From: Hemibagrus wyckioides
Lineage: Eukaryota > Chordata > Actinopteri > Siluriformes > Bagridae
Length of the DNA: 64,000 bases
Assembly: GCF_019097595.1 (NCBI RefSeq)
Contig: NC_080717.1
Location: forward strand, 24,553,876 to 24,617,875
Direction: 5' to 3'
Of the stretch, positions 34,791 through 47,049 are shown in pieces. The notes beneath the pieces are model-generated. The model made no database searches and was not told where the DNA came from. It worked only from the letters and a program-made list of their open reading frames with translations. The translations under genes and the position numbers were made by a program. Position 1 is the stretch's first letter. Every line of letters begins with the position of its first letter.

Positions 34791-36564
34791 CAACTGCTTT
34801 CTGCTTTCTCTTTGTACAAGATGAATGTTTATGGCGAGTGGTGATCTCAGATTTTTGGGTTTCTCGTGCTGACCTTCACTGAAGCACTTCATGTCAGAAT
34901 TTTTCGAGTCTACTTGATTTTCCGAGTGGATAAACGGAAATCACGTCTATCGGAAACGATAAAGCTCCTTTCTGTGAGTGCGCACGACGCTGAACTTTGC
35001 GAGGGAGGATGAACGATAAGCCTTTTAATCTCCCAAGGTCGACGTCGACATTCAGCAGCAAAATATCTGAACTGTGTTCACTGAGTCAGAGCGTGAAATC
35101 ACCGCACAAGCGTCTTCCAATCAATTAATACATTCATACAGGAGATTTGGAGAAAATCTAGTTGCAGGTTCCTTTTGATGCTTCCGACACTTCAGGCATC
35201 AGACATCGATCAAGAGTTATAAAATAAACGCATCGTGATCGGTGGACAAATAACACATCTTAACTGAAACAAAAAGTAAACTGATTTTGTTTTTGTTTTG
35301 TTTTTTCAAAAGCTGCATGAAGTCGCTAATCTCAAAGCATCCTGTTCAAATTAAGAGAGGAAAATGAGCAGGAATTCAAGCAGAAGACAGGAAGTTTAAT
35401 TCTTCTCAAGATTCTTTTTTAAAACAACAACAACAAAAAGACTGATTTCATATTTGTTCATCAGACGGATTAGTCCGTTTGTCTGATTTGAATCAGACTC
35501 ATCTGATTAATCTGCTATTTAAGTTCAGTGAACATAATCAATGAAGCGATCAAACAAAACGGCAATAAAAGGTTGTTGGCTAAGGGGGCGGGGCTTGCTA
35601 TATACCCTCATAGAACACTTTCATCCATTGGTCAGAAAATTGTAAACAAATATTTCCCACTGAAGGGCACAGAGTCTGTATTAAATAAATAGTTCAGTAA
35701 ATACAATAACGAGTCTAAATCATGCTGTGAGTCACATCCAGAGTTTATTTTCTCGAAATGTCCAGAAAACACGGCGCTTCTGCAGCTCCACAGCTCTGTC
35801 CTTTGACTGAGTTGAGCAGCTCAGAAAAGAGATCCGCAGAAAAACGCCGCATCGCTGCTCGATTGGGGGATTGATTCACTTCCTGCAGGTGAGTCGATTC
35901 AGAGTCGAATCACTTCCTCGCTCAGAAACAGACCGAACGGGGCGTGAAGCTCAGAGCATTGTATTATATTAAAAACGTGAAAGCAACTGTGAAATAAATC
36001 CAGAAATTAAGATCAATAAAGTCTAGACGTTCAATTAAGGACAAAAGTAATGGCGCCTTATAACAGCAGGAAGAGCTAGCGCTGCAGTGGCTGAGGAGGA
36101 GTTAAGTCGCTATATTGGTGTATTCGGCTCTCGTCTTTTATGTCAATTTGTGGGCGGGGCTAAATGTAAACACGATCTCGTTTGTATGGACATGATTTGT
36201 TTCCGGCTTTGAGACAATGCACATTATATCATTCTAAAACAATTAGGATCTTTTTTGCATAACAGCAGCAAAATATTAAGCATCTGATTCAGGGAATATT
36301 TCTATTTTTTTTATACTTCCATATCTGAGAATTGAGGTCTAATTACGCCCTGAGATCATCAGATCATCAGATTTGAATCTATACGAATGTCAAACGCATC
36401 AAAAGTTCAACAAAGCAGGACGTGAGGATGGGAAAAAAAAGAGAAGTGCTAAACGTTGACACTGCACTTCCTGTTCTGATGAAGTGCAGCCTAATCAAAC
36501 AAGAGTGACCTTCAGCACCTCACTGCTTCTCCACACCACATGCATGAACACCAATACGGTTCCT
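34791..36564. other. No gene seen
   Basis: Unique non-repetitive sequence. GTGGGCGGGGC/GGGGCGGGGC boxes occur at 35587 and 36150 without an exon nearby. Confidence 0.5.
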
Positions 36565-36594
36565 GTCTCACACACACACACACACACACACACA
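36565..36594. repeat. (CA)n microsatellite
   Basis: About fourteen CA units. Confidence 0.92.
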
Positions 36595-36879
36595 GCAGGA
36601 CCTAAAGATCTCCTAATGGTGTGAAGGTCACAGCACAATAACTCTAGGTTCACTCCAGCAGTCGCTGTTTGTTTTTTGTGGGTGGGGCCTGTCCAGAAAT
36701 TCCAATGAGAAGTTAAAGCTAATTAATAAAAACACTCATTAAAGTAATTGTCGCTTGTTGTTTGTTCCTCTCGGTCCATCCCTCTCGCCATCTGATTGGT
36801 CAGAAGTTTGAAGTTTTGATTTTTTCTGAAATCCTTCTTCAGCTCCTCTCTACGTGTCCTGAGACGCTGGAAAGCATTA

Positions 36880-37000
36880 AAATACAGCGCCTCTTTATTT
36901 TTTTTTAAAGCAGGTAATTACGAATCCATTTGTAGCCTGAAGCTATTGTTTGATTACCTGAAAGCAGCAATCAAGCAAAAAAAAGAAAAAAAGAGAAAAT
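36880..37000. other. Candidate conserved non-coding block
   Basis: AAGCAGGTAATTACGAATCC and TTGTTTGATTACCTGAAAGC form an imperfect inverted AGGTAATTA/GATTACCT pair about 40 bases apart. It is non-repetitive and suggestive of a homeobox-bound element. Confidence 0.25.
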
Positions 37001-37249
37001 AAGAGCACAACAACAACAACAACGCTGGGGTCTGAGTTTGATTAAAAGGCTGTTGAGGGCGAAGCGCAGATTCAGCTCGCTTTCTGCCATCTTTCAGTGG
37101 GAACGCCGTGTCCTGACTGCTTTTAGAGCTGCTACTGATTCGAAAGAGGCTTTAACGTCTGCGTCAGGATGAAGTGATGCACTCTAATGGACTAGGGTTT
37201 TTTTTCCTTCCACTCGCTCCAAACTTTCTCTTTTCCTCCAGTCTTTAAA

Positions 37250-37780
37250 TCCAGGCTTTGTTTCGACCGAAGTGATGCACTGAAACGGAGATTCCTGGCT
37301 TTTTTTACGCGGATATCAGAGCAGCGATCAGCGGGGTTATGCCGAGTGTCAAGTCTCAGAGTTTCACACTGTACGATATTCAGAGTGTTTGGATCACGGT
37401 CACTACACTCACTGCATGACTTCACAATAGGAAGACTCGTCGACAACCGAACGCACACGAGAAATGATACGCCATGATGCTGATATCGTGGTCTATAACT
37501 CCTCCCCGAACTTCCTGCTGTCCTGTATCTCACTCTCTCATTGGCTGTAGGTCATCGCCGAGGTATTTTTCAGTCAGAACTCCTTTCACACTGTAGGATT
37601 TTGATTTGCTCGAGATATTTAACATGCCAAACATTTCATGGACATTAGTGAATCATCAACGATTCTCTCCGATCTCGTCTTTGGTCATTCACACTGCGTG
37701 ATCATCACTAGCGTGAACAAGCACCGATTTCCGGCATTTGTCGGCGACTTAAAATCAGGGATAAAATCTTCATCAAAGTG
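37250..37780. other. Possible old transposon remnant
   Basis: TTTCACACTGTA (about 37365 and 37586) and TCACACTGCGTGATCATCAC (37690) recur. Together with GATCGGC-like and CGTG-rich motifs they resemble fish MITE/hAT-type non-autonomous elements. The 113-codon minus frame (37192-37533) is non-repetitive but matches no protein I know. Confidence 0.25.
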
Positions 37781-37784
37781 TCTG

Positions 37785-37850
37785 TGCTCATAGCCAGAAG
37801 GTTGTGGGATCAAATCCACTGACAAGCCGCAAATATCTTCCTCATCATCC
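37785..37850 (+). repeat. tRNA-like SINE fragment
   Basis: AGAAGGTTGTGGGATCAAAT resembles the B-box region (GGTTCAAATCC type) seen in tRNA-derived fish SINEs. It is only about 65 bp, with no A box in view. It is weak evidence. Confidence 0.25.
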
Positions 37851-37854
37851 ATTT

Positions 37855-38815
37855 ATTTCTGAAGCTAGCTTTATTTATTTTTTATTTCTGAAGCTAGCTA
37901 TATTTTTCTTATCTGTGTAGCTAGCAATGTATTTTTTTTCTTTGTATTTTAGCTGACTATATTTATTTCTAGCAATATTTTCTTAGCTCTGTGGCTATTG
38001 TAGCTCTGTGGGTAGCTATATTTTTTATTTTCTTAGCAGTGTAGCTAGCAATATATATATATATTTTTTTTTACTTTGCATTTTAGCTGACTATATTTAT
38101 TTCTAGCAATATTTTTTCTTAGCTCTGTGGCTAGCTAAATTTCTTTTATTTCTGAAGCTAGCTATATTTTTTTCTCAGCTGTGTAGCTAGCTATATTTTT
38201 TCCCTTTGTTCTGTAGCTAGCTATATAGTTTTGTTTTTCTTGCTAGCTATATATTGTTTTTATCTCTGTAGCTAGCTATAATTTTTTTCCCACAATGTAG
38301 CTAGGTATATATATTTTTTTCTGAAGCTAGCTATATTTACTCTTAGCTGTGTAGCTAGCAATATATTTTTTTCTTTGTCTAGCCATATTTATTTCTGTAG
38401 CTAGCTATATGTTTTCTTAGCTCTATGGCTAGCTATTTTTTTTATTTCTGTAGCTATCTGTTTTTAACTATATATTTTTTATTTGTACATCTAGCTATAT
38501 ATTGTTTTTTTTTGTCTCTGTAGCTAGCTACATATTTTTCTTATCTCTGTAGCTAGCTGTATAGTTTTAATTTTTATAGCTAGCTATATAATTTTTAATC
38601 TCTGTAGCTCGCTATATTATTTTCTTCGTACTGTAGATAGCTATATTTTTTATTTATGTAGCTAGCTATTATTATTTTAATCTCTGTAGCTAACTATATA
38701 TTTTAACTAATGTTTTTTCTCTGTAGTTACCTATATTTTAACCTCTACTTAATCTCTGTAGCTAGTTCTTTTTAAACTCTGCAGCTAGCAATATCAGTCT
38801 CTGTAGCTAGCTTTT
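37855..38815. repeat. Degenerate TAGCTAGCTATA/T-run array
   Basis: About 960 bp of TCTGTAGCTAGCTATAT blocks separated by T-rich runs of varying length, period about 35-45 bp. Units TTAGCTGACTATATTTATTT and CTCTGTGGCTAGCTA recur. TAGCTAGCTA is self-complementary, so each unit holds a small palindrome (NheI-type GCTAGC). No gene is seen. Confidence 0.9.
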
Positions 38816-40059
38816 TTCATTGCTGTTTCTATACTTTTTTGCAAAATCCTGACTGTTGCCCCTTGTGGCATGGAGAGTGATTTCAGCGCTCGTACCTTCA
38901 TGCTGCGGATCAGCTGATGTCTTTTGGAGATGGTTTTGGAGATTTTCCTCCAAGGATTGGCGTGTCTGGACCTGAGGATCATCTGCATATGCAGTTTGAC
39001 ATCAGGGTTTTTTTTTTCCCACTCACCCTCTTAAGCTAACACTCCAAGCTGCTAGCATAAACATCCCTCCCAAATCGATTCTACTTCCTGTTTCCGGTTT
39101 AGGCTGTCTTGTTTATAATGCCTGAGTAAGTTTGGGGCATGTGCAGGAAAATTCTACACTTCAGACTCATGGACTGTGCGGCGCAATCTGAGAAAGTTCC
39201 ATGTGTTCAGTCTCTGTTTAGTGGCCTGTTCTTTAAAGTTTGCTAAGAGCTAAGGATAATAAATGGACAGGAGATCAGAAAAATGCTGTAGTGTCCTCTA
39301 TTCCAGTCATGCACCATGGAATCCCATTAGCAAAGTGCAGAAGCGCATCGCTAACACCCATACATCACACATATAGAAAATAAAAACAATTAGCCTAATG
39401 GAGATTTTCAAGAACAAATGGGTTATACCAGGTGATCAGTTAGAGCGAAAAAATACATCTAGAAGACAGATATCATAATGAAAGCGTAAAAGCAGACAGA
39501 AGAGTAATTAATCTTATCTTTAATGTAAAATCTCTCTCTCTCTCTCGTGTAATAATCAGAGAAACAAAACCCATGTGGTGATAATTTCTCATGTCTGGTC
39601 ATTTGAATCTGAATGTGTCGTATGATGTAACATTTATTTCATTAATATACAGGGTTTCCCCCCCCCCCATGATATCAAGTTTGCTTTATTTATAATCACA
39701 CCATTAATCATTTTTATGTATATTTTATGTTTGCAGTCAGCTTTGTTGTCCTTCAGCCTTTCTGCTCGTTTGGTGTCCCTTTATACTCATTTGCGTATAT
39801 ATTAATAAGCCACAAATTACCCACAAAGCTCATTTGCATACACTTAGCCACGCCCAAAAGAACTCAGTCAGAGCTTCAGAGGAGAAAACTTAAAGAGTAA
39901 ATGTTAAAGAGAGCCTGCTGAGCTCCAGTGACACAGCTCGGCCACTGTGCCGGTCACTTCCACACAAACACACCAACTCCTCCTCCTCTTTTAAAGGGCG
40001 CCATTACTTTTGTGACCCGATTGTGCCCGATTTAGCCTCGCTACAAAGCCTAGCCTAGC
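38816..40059. other. No gene seen
   Basis: Unique. A 64-codon minus frame at 38794-38988 has no support. 39900-40010 is a little more GC-rich. Confidence 0.5.
39533..39668. repeat. Short CT run and C10 tract
   Basis: CT run at 39533-39546 and a run of about ten C at 39659-39668. Confidence 0.8.
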
Positions 40060-40235
40060 CTCAGCTACAAAGCACTGACACTGGAGACTCCTTCCCGACA
40101 TGATACCTGATTTATGAACCGTTGCTATAGAAACGCTAACGTGTTATTAACAGAAATGCGCGCTGCTGGTATAGCAATTGTATCAACACATTCTGACCAA
40201 TCAGAGTCCAGCACTCAGCAGCGCTGCGGTGGAAA
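40060..40235 (+). repeat. Dispersed repeat family 1, copy E
   Basis: Shared blocks are CACTGGAGACTCCTTCCCGA, TTGCTATAGAAACGCTAACG and TCTGACCAATCAGAGTCCAG. The last block recurs at 60585 and 62207. Confidence 0.7.
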
Positions 40236-40396
40236 GATGAAATCATCCACATCCTTTCAGCAGAACCTCTGAGGTCTTCAGCTCTACTCTCTGTTTTTCG
40301 ACGGAACTCATGTTTTGCTCTTTGATGCTGCTTTTATGTGAAATCCTGAACCCTGTAACTTTAAAGAATCCAGATCCGTGTTTCATGCTTGATTGT

Positions 40397-40925
<529 letters not shown>

Positions 40926-41041
40926 TAATCAGTGATGTTTGGTTTTTATTTTTGCCATCCTGCTCACTTTAATGTTCACAGTCAGAGTAAAATATCACCC
41001 TATTAGTGAATACAATCTGATATTGAATCAGGGCACAGAGT

Positions 41042-41045
<4 letters not shown>

Positions 41046-41071
<26 letters not shown>
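41046..41071. repeat. (CA)n microsatellite
   Basis: About thirteen CA units, followed by a GT run at 41167-41182. Confidence 0.92.
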
Positions 41072-41072
<1 letters not shown>

Positions 41073-41558
41073 TTCTCTTATTTCAAAGCTCAGCTCGACT
41101 TTATGTCCTCATGTTGCTGCCAGAGATAATTTACTGTATATCTATGATAACAAAAATCACTTCTCTGTGTGTGTGTGTGTGTTTGAGAGAGAGTGTGTGT
41201 ATATAACTGCATCATGTACAGTGTTTCATTATGTTTTATCAGCGTTTCAACTCCACAAACACGGGTTTCCTTGTCAGCAGGTTAGGAATGTGTGTTATGT
41301 TAAAAGAAACTGACAAAAAAAAACAAGATACAGAAAAAAAGGAATACGCGATAAAGAAAAACAGGAAAAACACCAACACTCTCACTGCAGAGAGCTATAT
41401 CTGTTCAACTATCTATCTAGAAAGTCATTTAGAAAGTCAGTGTCCAGTAGATAGATGCATAGATGGACAGAGAGAGAGAGAGAGAGAGATGCCTTTATTT
41501 CAACAAAAAGAGACTGAGTGAAAGAAAGATAGGAAAAGAATGATAGAGAGAAAGAGCA

Positions 41559-41559
41559 T

Positions 41560-41641
<82 letters not shown>

Positions 41642-41663
41642 CAGACAGATTTTTTTAAAGAAT

Positions 41664-41728
<65 letters not shown>

Positions 41729-41744
41729 TTTTGAAAGAACGAAC

Positions 41745-41809
<65 letters not shown>

Positions 41810-41810
41810 T
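41559..41810. repeat. Three consecutive (GATA)n blocks
   Basis: GATA runs at 41559-41640, 41663-41728 and 41746-41810, separated by short linkers (ACAGACAGATTTTTTTAAAG and TTTTGAAAGAACGAAC). The linkers and an AATGATAGA/AACGATAGA lead-in are similar, suggesting block duplication. Confidence 0.95.
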
Positions 41811-42051
41811 CTGAATTGTGATTGGTCAGAAGGTGTTCTCTGCAGAAGAAGATCTGAAATAAAGAACTAGACTGAATGATGAACTAAAGAGAGAAAATCG
41901 GACCAATCAGTTGATTTACACTTAACCACGCCCACAAAACTGCATAAAAGCAGAGATAACAATTCCAACATGGCGGGGAAGAGGTGAAAGAACGCCCCCT
42001 GAGCACCACGTAAAAAAAACCCAAAAACACAGGTTCGTACTGACTCCTCCG

Positions 42052-42172
42052 TGCGTGTGTGTGTGTGTGTGTGCGTGTGTGTGTGCGTGCATGCGTGTGT
42101 GTGTGTGTGCGTGTGCGTATGTGTGTGTGTGCGTGTGTGTGTGTGTGCGTGTCTGTGTGTGTGTGTGTGTGA
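42052..42172. repeat. (GT)n with GC interruptions
   Basis: About 120 bp of GT with repeated GTGC and GCAT interruptions. It is alternating purine-pyrimidine throughout, so it is Z-DNA-prone. Confidence 0.93.
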
Positions 42173-42411
42173 GCCTTCACCAGCGTCAGATCGCTCCACC
42201 TCACCGCTCTGTGCTCTCTGTACTCACAGACACTGTGTGCTTTCTGAAATCAGGAACCTTCCGGCAATTTCCAAGGAAGAGGTGTGGAGAAAAATACTCT
42301 TCACTGTTTATGCAAAAAGTCAGACAGGAAGTGTGGAGATGTTTCGCTGATTTCTTCATTTTCACTTTTTACTTTTACTGCGTCATATTAGGTCGAACTT
42401 TCACCTTGTGT

Positions 42412-42745
42412 TGTTTTTTGTTTGTTTGTTTGTTTTTTAAACATTTTGTTTTGTGTTGTTTGGTGTTTCGTTTTGTTTTATTTTTGTTTTTTATTTTTTA
42501 AACATGTTCTTTTGTTTGTTTGTTTTGATTTTTTGTTTTGTTTTATGTTTGTACTTTATTCTTTTAAACATTTAGTTTTGTTTGTTTGTTTGTTTTATGT
42601 TTAGTTTTGTTGGTTAGTTTTGTTTGTTTCTGTTTGTTTGTTCGTTTCATTTGTTTGTTTGTTTGTACGTTTCATTTTGTTTTGTGCGTTCGTTCGCCCG
42701 TCCATCTTGTATTGTTTGTCTGTTTCGTCTTTGTTTTGTTTGTTG
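42412..42745. repeat. (TTTG)n-rich degenerate region
   Basis: TTTGTTTGTTTG runs with TTTTTTAAACAT blocks recurring at about 42433, 42494 and 42562, roughly 65 bp apart. Phe/Val-rich frames here are artefacts. Confidence 0.88.
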
Positions 42746-43369
42746 TGACAGCACATTTGAGCAGGAACATTAAGAAAAGCAATTCATCTGTAATATCCTT
42801 CACTCCCCTCCCCCCCACTCGTTCTGGTGTGTGTCACACGCCATTTAGGTGAAAAGATCTCTCCAGATTTCTCCAATTTCTCAAATTTCCTCAGTCGCCT
42901 GAGAGATTTCCCGATCCTCCTGAGAGATTAAGTTCCCGACATTCCCAAGTCGACTCGACTGTATGATTTAATCTCTGCAGATCAATTTATTTTTTCGGAA
43001 CAATATGACCTTTTCACATCAGCAGAACCCAAACTCACACACACACACACACTAGAAATCCGATGACGATTATGGTATAACCTCATGATATTCCAGTAAG
43101 TGTAGCGACAGTCCACAGTCTGACACTCAGTAAAGTTTAAGTGATCTCTCTGAGGTCTGTGTGATCTATCAGCAAACCTCACTGAGGGGTTTATTTCCAG
43201 TCAGAGATCTGGACACAGTTCCACTGCATTGTCCAGAATGATGACTTTTCTTTTCACTGTCAAAAAAAGGCACTAATGTGATCTCTGAGCTCTGTGTGAT
43301 GATCATGATGATGATGATGATGATGATAATGAATATGGGGTTTTTCCCCAGTACTCTGGTGTCTGCCAG
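42746..43369. other. No gene seen
   Basis: Unique, with CA run at 43040-43054 and the GAT run. Confidence 0.5.
43303..43330. repeat. (GAT)n microsatellite
   Basis: About nine ATG/GAT units. Confidence 0.88.
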
Positions 43370-43800
43370 TGGAACAGAAATGGACTTAAGGGACGTTTTC
43401 AATCAGTGTAAATAAACGAATGGTGTCCAGGCTGTGAGTCTGATATAAAATGAGTCAGGACTTTAGACGTGTATTCTTCCCTTTGTTGGAGAACCTTACA
43501 CAGGATTTTACTGGTTGAAGATCAAATCTGAGCTGCTTTTTAGATGAACAAGCACTTGGAGCGTCTCAGAGAGCAGAAATAGGTTCGATATCAACATTTA
43601 CTTTGAAGATACAAACATTTGTGTGGAAATAAAATAGACGATTTTGTTTTTTTTGTTGATTTTCATTTTTCTATGAATATATACACTTTTGTTCCTGTTT
43701 TGTTGTGTCCATGTTGATGATTGAAGGTCTTTGTCATGTTCCACTCCACAATGGTGGTTAATATGAAGCTGATATGAAAGTAGACACTCAGGACTTTAAG
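43370..43800 (+). repeat. Dispersed repeat family 2, copy 2
   Basis: This is the second copy of the family seen at 6.2 kb. It includes GGACGTTTTCAATCAGTGTA, CCAGGCTGTGAGTCTGATAT, AACAAGCACTTGGAGCGTCT and GTCATGTTCCACTCCACAAT (reverse orientation of a block in copy 1). The left arm of a long inverted repeat (43581-43682) lies inside it. Confidence 0.7.
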
Positions 43801-43951
43801 AATTTGTAGTGTTTCATAAATATTTCTGTTTTTAGCCTACTAGGGGCGATATATTCATAGAAAAATGAAAATCAACAAAAAAAAACAAAATCGTCTATTT
43901 TATTTCCACACAAATGTTTGTATCTTCAAAGTAAATGTTGATATCGAACCT
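43581..43951. repeat. Long inverted repeat with ~102-bp arms
   Basis: The left arm (43581-43682) and the right arm (43849-43951) are reverse complements. They match over about 102 bases with one length difference in a T8/A9 run. The spacer is about 166 bp. The arm begins AGGTTCGATATCAACATTTA. In single-stranded DNA or RNA this would form a long hairpin. The arm belongs to family 2, so the right arm is a small inverted duplication of it or a second, inverted family-2 end. Confidence 0.9.
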
Positions 43952-44769
43952 AATTCTCCCACACTAATGTTCTACTTTATTGTAATTCTATTTTCATTTT
44001 ATTCTAATTATATTTTTTATGATACGGACAGTGGAATTTGTATTTGATTTGCAAAAAAAAAGTCACATCAGCTCCTAAAATAAATTAAAATAAAATAAAA
44101 TATAATTGAATAAAATAAAAATAAAATAAATAACACAATATCCATAATTTAAAAAAAGCTATAAATTGGAGATAATTATGCTGATACAGATATCAGTTCC
44201 AGTATATTAGACAGTCGATGAACTGAAAGAGAAACCCATCGCTCACGCTCTCACAACTGACAACTAGCAGCTAAAATGTGACAATAAAAATAATGAAGCT
44301 GAAGATGAGACAGATAAAAACAAAGTCAAACATATAAAACTGAAAAGGGAAACAGCAACAAGAGAAAAAAAAAAGAAAAAAAGAAAGAGATCTTTGCCTG
44401 TGTGGAAAAGTTGTCTAAAGTTTATTTTCTGACATGATAAGGACATTAATCCAAATTCGTTTCCAATTCAAATTAAAATTCTAATTTCATTTGTCACATA
44501 TGCAACCGTACAGCATGGAGACACACATGAAGATCAATGCTTCTCCTCTGTCTGTGTCGGAAAAATTCAATCAGAAAGACAATAAAATAAAAATAAAAAT
44601 ATAGAAATTGAATATAAGAATAGATTTCCAATACAAATCACACTAAAAATAGAATTAACCTAAGAGCAGGGAAAAGGAGGAGAGTATTTAGAAATAAAAA
44701 AACAAATAAAAGAAAATATAGATATGAACGCAGATCCGTGGTGAAACAGTGCGACTTTTTTGAATAAAG

Positions 44770-44794
44770 TGTGTGTGTGTGTGTGTGTGTGTGT
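44770..44794. repeat. (GT)n microsatellite
   Basis: About twelve GT units. Confidence 0.9.
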
Positions 44795-45954
44795 TTCTAG
44801 ACACATGTACTCATTTGAGGCTTAAAAATATTTACTTTGTTATAAAATGTTTCCTTTCTAGAAATAAAGGACAAAATATTCTAGAGGTAAAAATATCTCC
44901 ATTTTAGATTTATTATGTGAGAAGATTTATTTATTTATTAAATCATTACATCATTAAAGTAGATTATTTCTGGATTTTATTTTTCATCAAAATCAATATT
45001 CAGTTGTTTTGGGCAGATTGTTCTGTTTCTCGAAAATAAAGGATTGAGTCGTAAAAATTTATTTTACGGAAAAATAATCTGAGAAAAGAATAAACATGAG
45101 TAATAAAAAATCTCTAGAAATTGGTTTGAATCACCAAGTATTGTAATATTATTAAAGCAAAATGTGAGATCCATTTGAAAAACAAAATAATAATAATTCT
45201 TGGTGTTTTTATTTGCTAAGATTTCATGGAATAAAATGATGGCAAACGAAGTTCAGGCTTGAAATGAGTCAAATGATCCTAGAAATACGGCTTAAACATC
45301 TGGACGACATTCTAGATTAGTTTTACTGGCTGAGATTCCGTTATTTTCTCAGCGCCACGTTTTATCTCAGCTTGACCTGACGGCTCTCCTGCCCTGCTCT
45401 CGATTGAGAAGCTCAGCAGTTCTCCTAAACGCCTTCACCTTCTCGTCCCGTCCCTGAGCAGAGGAACGTGGTTCTATCAGTCACACACTCGCGTATCCTA
45501 ACTGATCTGACGATCCAGACTGAAAAACTGAACACTTTTTAGTTGAGAGAACTTCTTCCAGAACCTGAGCTTCCCCTGCGCCTCATGAAGAACTCCTTCA
45601 CAGGAGTAGGATTTCTCCCCTCGCATGCAGAAGAGCATCCAGGATGTGGAAACATGGACTAAATCATCAGGGTGGAATATTCCACAGGAGGATTATCGTA
45701 GCACTCAAACCCTAAACCATGACGGCTGTTGATCAGGAACACGTCAGCGGTGGTGACACTGCAGCAGGATTACGGGAAGCTTTAATGGATCTTCTCAGAC
45801 GTTTTAGAGCTAAACCTCGAAGGATGAAAACGAATCATTCGGAGTGACATCAGAAAACACGTCTGGATCATGAGCTACAAAATGGTGCATTTTAAAAATG
45901 GAATAAAAGTGTAGAATCTGGGATACTGAAACAAGTGATGACGACGCCGATGAT

Positions 45955-45981
45955 AATGATGATGATGATGATGATGATGAT
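45955..45981. repeat. (GAT)n microsatellite
   Basis: Nine GAT/ATG units. Confidence 0.88.
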
Positions 45982-46099
45982 CTACACCACGCAACTATCC
46001 CACACACCCTTAATATCAACTTTTTGGAGAATTTCTAATTCTTTTCCTTCCAAACTGAAACTAAGTGACTGATCCAACACATGGCTCAGGACATGCGTT

Positions 46100-46101
<2 letters not shown>

Positions 46102-46145
<44 letters not shown>

Positions 46146-46227
46146 CCGAGGTGGAAACAATGTGCTGTTAATGTGAACATATACACACATGCACACATAC
46201 ATGTACTGTACACACCATATACATACA

Positions 46228-46271
<44 letters not shown>
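46102..46271. repeat. Inverted (GT)n ... (CA)n pair
   Basis: (GT)21 at 46102-46144 and (CA)20 at 46232-46271 are reverse complements separated by 87 bp. They could pair as a long hairpin. They lie about 0.8 kb into the presumed ntrk3 intron 1. Confidence 0.93.
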
Positions 46272-46273
<2 letters not shown>

Positions 46274-46392
46274 ATTATCTTTAACTCAGTGCTGGATTTA
46301 TTTATTTATTTTTTATTCTTTTCTTTCGTCGTCACTAAGAAGGAAAAAATTCTTTGATTCCTGCTTTGAATACAAATCAACCCTAATAAAGA

Positions 46393-46394
<2 letters not shown>

Positions 46395-46429
<35 letters not shown>
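46395..46429. repeat. (CT)n microsatellite
   Basis: About seventeen CT units. Confidence 0.93.
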
Positions 46430-46433
<4 letters not shown>

Positions 46434-46658
46434 AGAAAATAACAAGGAGGAAAAAGAAGCAAATGACACACACCAGTGTTCGCATGTTGAAGAAAAAAAA
46501 TAATAATAATTATAGAGATTTTTCATGAAAATGAAATCCTGAAGGAAATAAATACCGATCCTTCTGCAACCCTAGGATCAGGATCCATCCGAAATAATCA
46601 TGCTTTTTTTTCCTGTGAGAAGATCCGTGTTTTAAAAAAAATTGATAGAAATCTTTGG

Positions 46659-46690
46659 AAGAAGATGAAGAAGAAGAAGAAGAAGATGAT
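46659..46690. repeat. (GAA)n/(GAT) run
   Basis: GAAGAAGAAGAAGATGATGAAGA, minus-strand poly-pyrimidine. Confidence 0.85.
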
Positions 46691-46962
46691 GAAGAGGGGG
46701 GAAAAAGGTTCTTGTTCGTCTTCTTCTTTTGGCTTCGTTCGTGTTTTGTAGATAGAGGAGCTCTTAAAACATTTTTGTTTTGCTTTTTTAAGAATAGCAG
46801 TGATCCAATCGAAATGCAAATAATATAATGATAATGTAGATATATATATAAAACAAACAAACAAGCCAAAAAAGTCGTGCGTTAAATTGCGCACCAGCCT
46901 CCCACGCTGTGTAAGTGTGTGCGCGCGCTCACCCGCCCGTGCAGGAGCGAGTTTATTAACAT

Positions 46963-47024
46963 GACACACACACACACACTTTCTGACACTTTTTTCTTGA
47001 AACTGATATATATATATATATATA
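46963..47024. repeat. CA and TA microsatellites beside ntrk3 exon 1
   Basis: CA run at 46963-46978 and TA run at 47006-47024, within 100 bases of the splice donor on the intron side. Confidence 0.88.
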
Positions 47025-47043
47025 TTTATAAAGAATCCCGCAC

Positions 47044-47049
47044 ACTTAC
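47044..47049 (-). other. ntrk3: Splice donor of ntrk3 exon 1
   Basis: On the minus strand the exon ends TCCAT and is followed directly by GTAAGT, a full-consensus 5' splice site. It interrupts an isoleucine-type codon (AT|N), which fits the family's next residues (I-H-I-E-N-W in human TrkC). Reading through would hit TAA at once, so splicing is needed here. Confidence 0.85.

Larger units (their letters stand above)
43952..46101. other. No gene seen
   Basis: AT-rich with AATAAAATAAA stretches (44080-44140, 44580-44720). 45340-45780 has more balanced sequence without a frame. Confidence 0.5.

Noticed and set aside
37192..37533. 113-codon minus frame as a possible gene
   Set aside because: It shows no recognised domain, and the surrounding motifs look like an old transposon.
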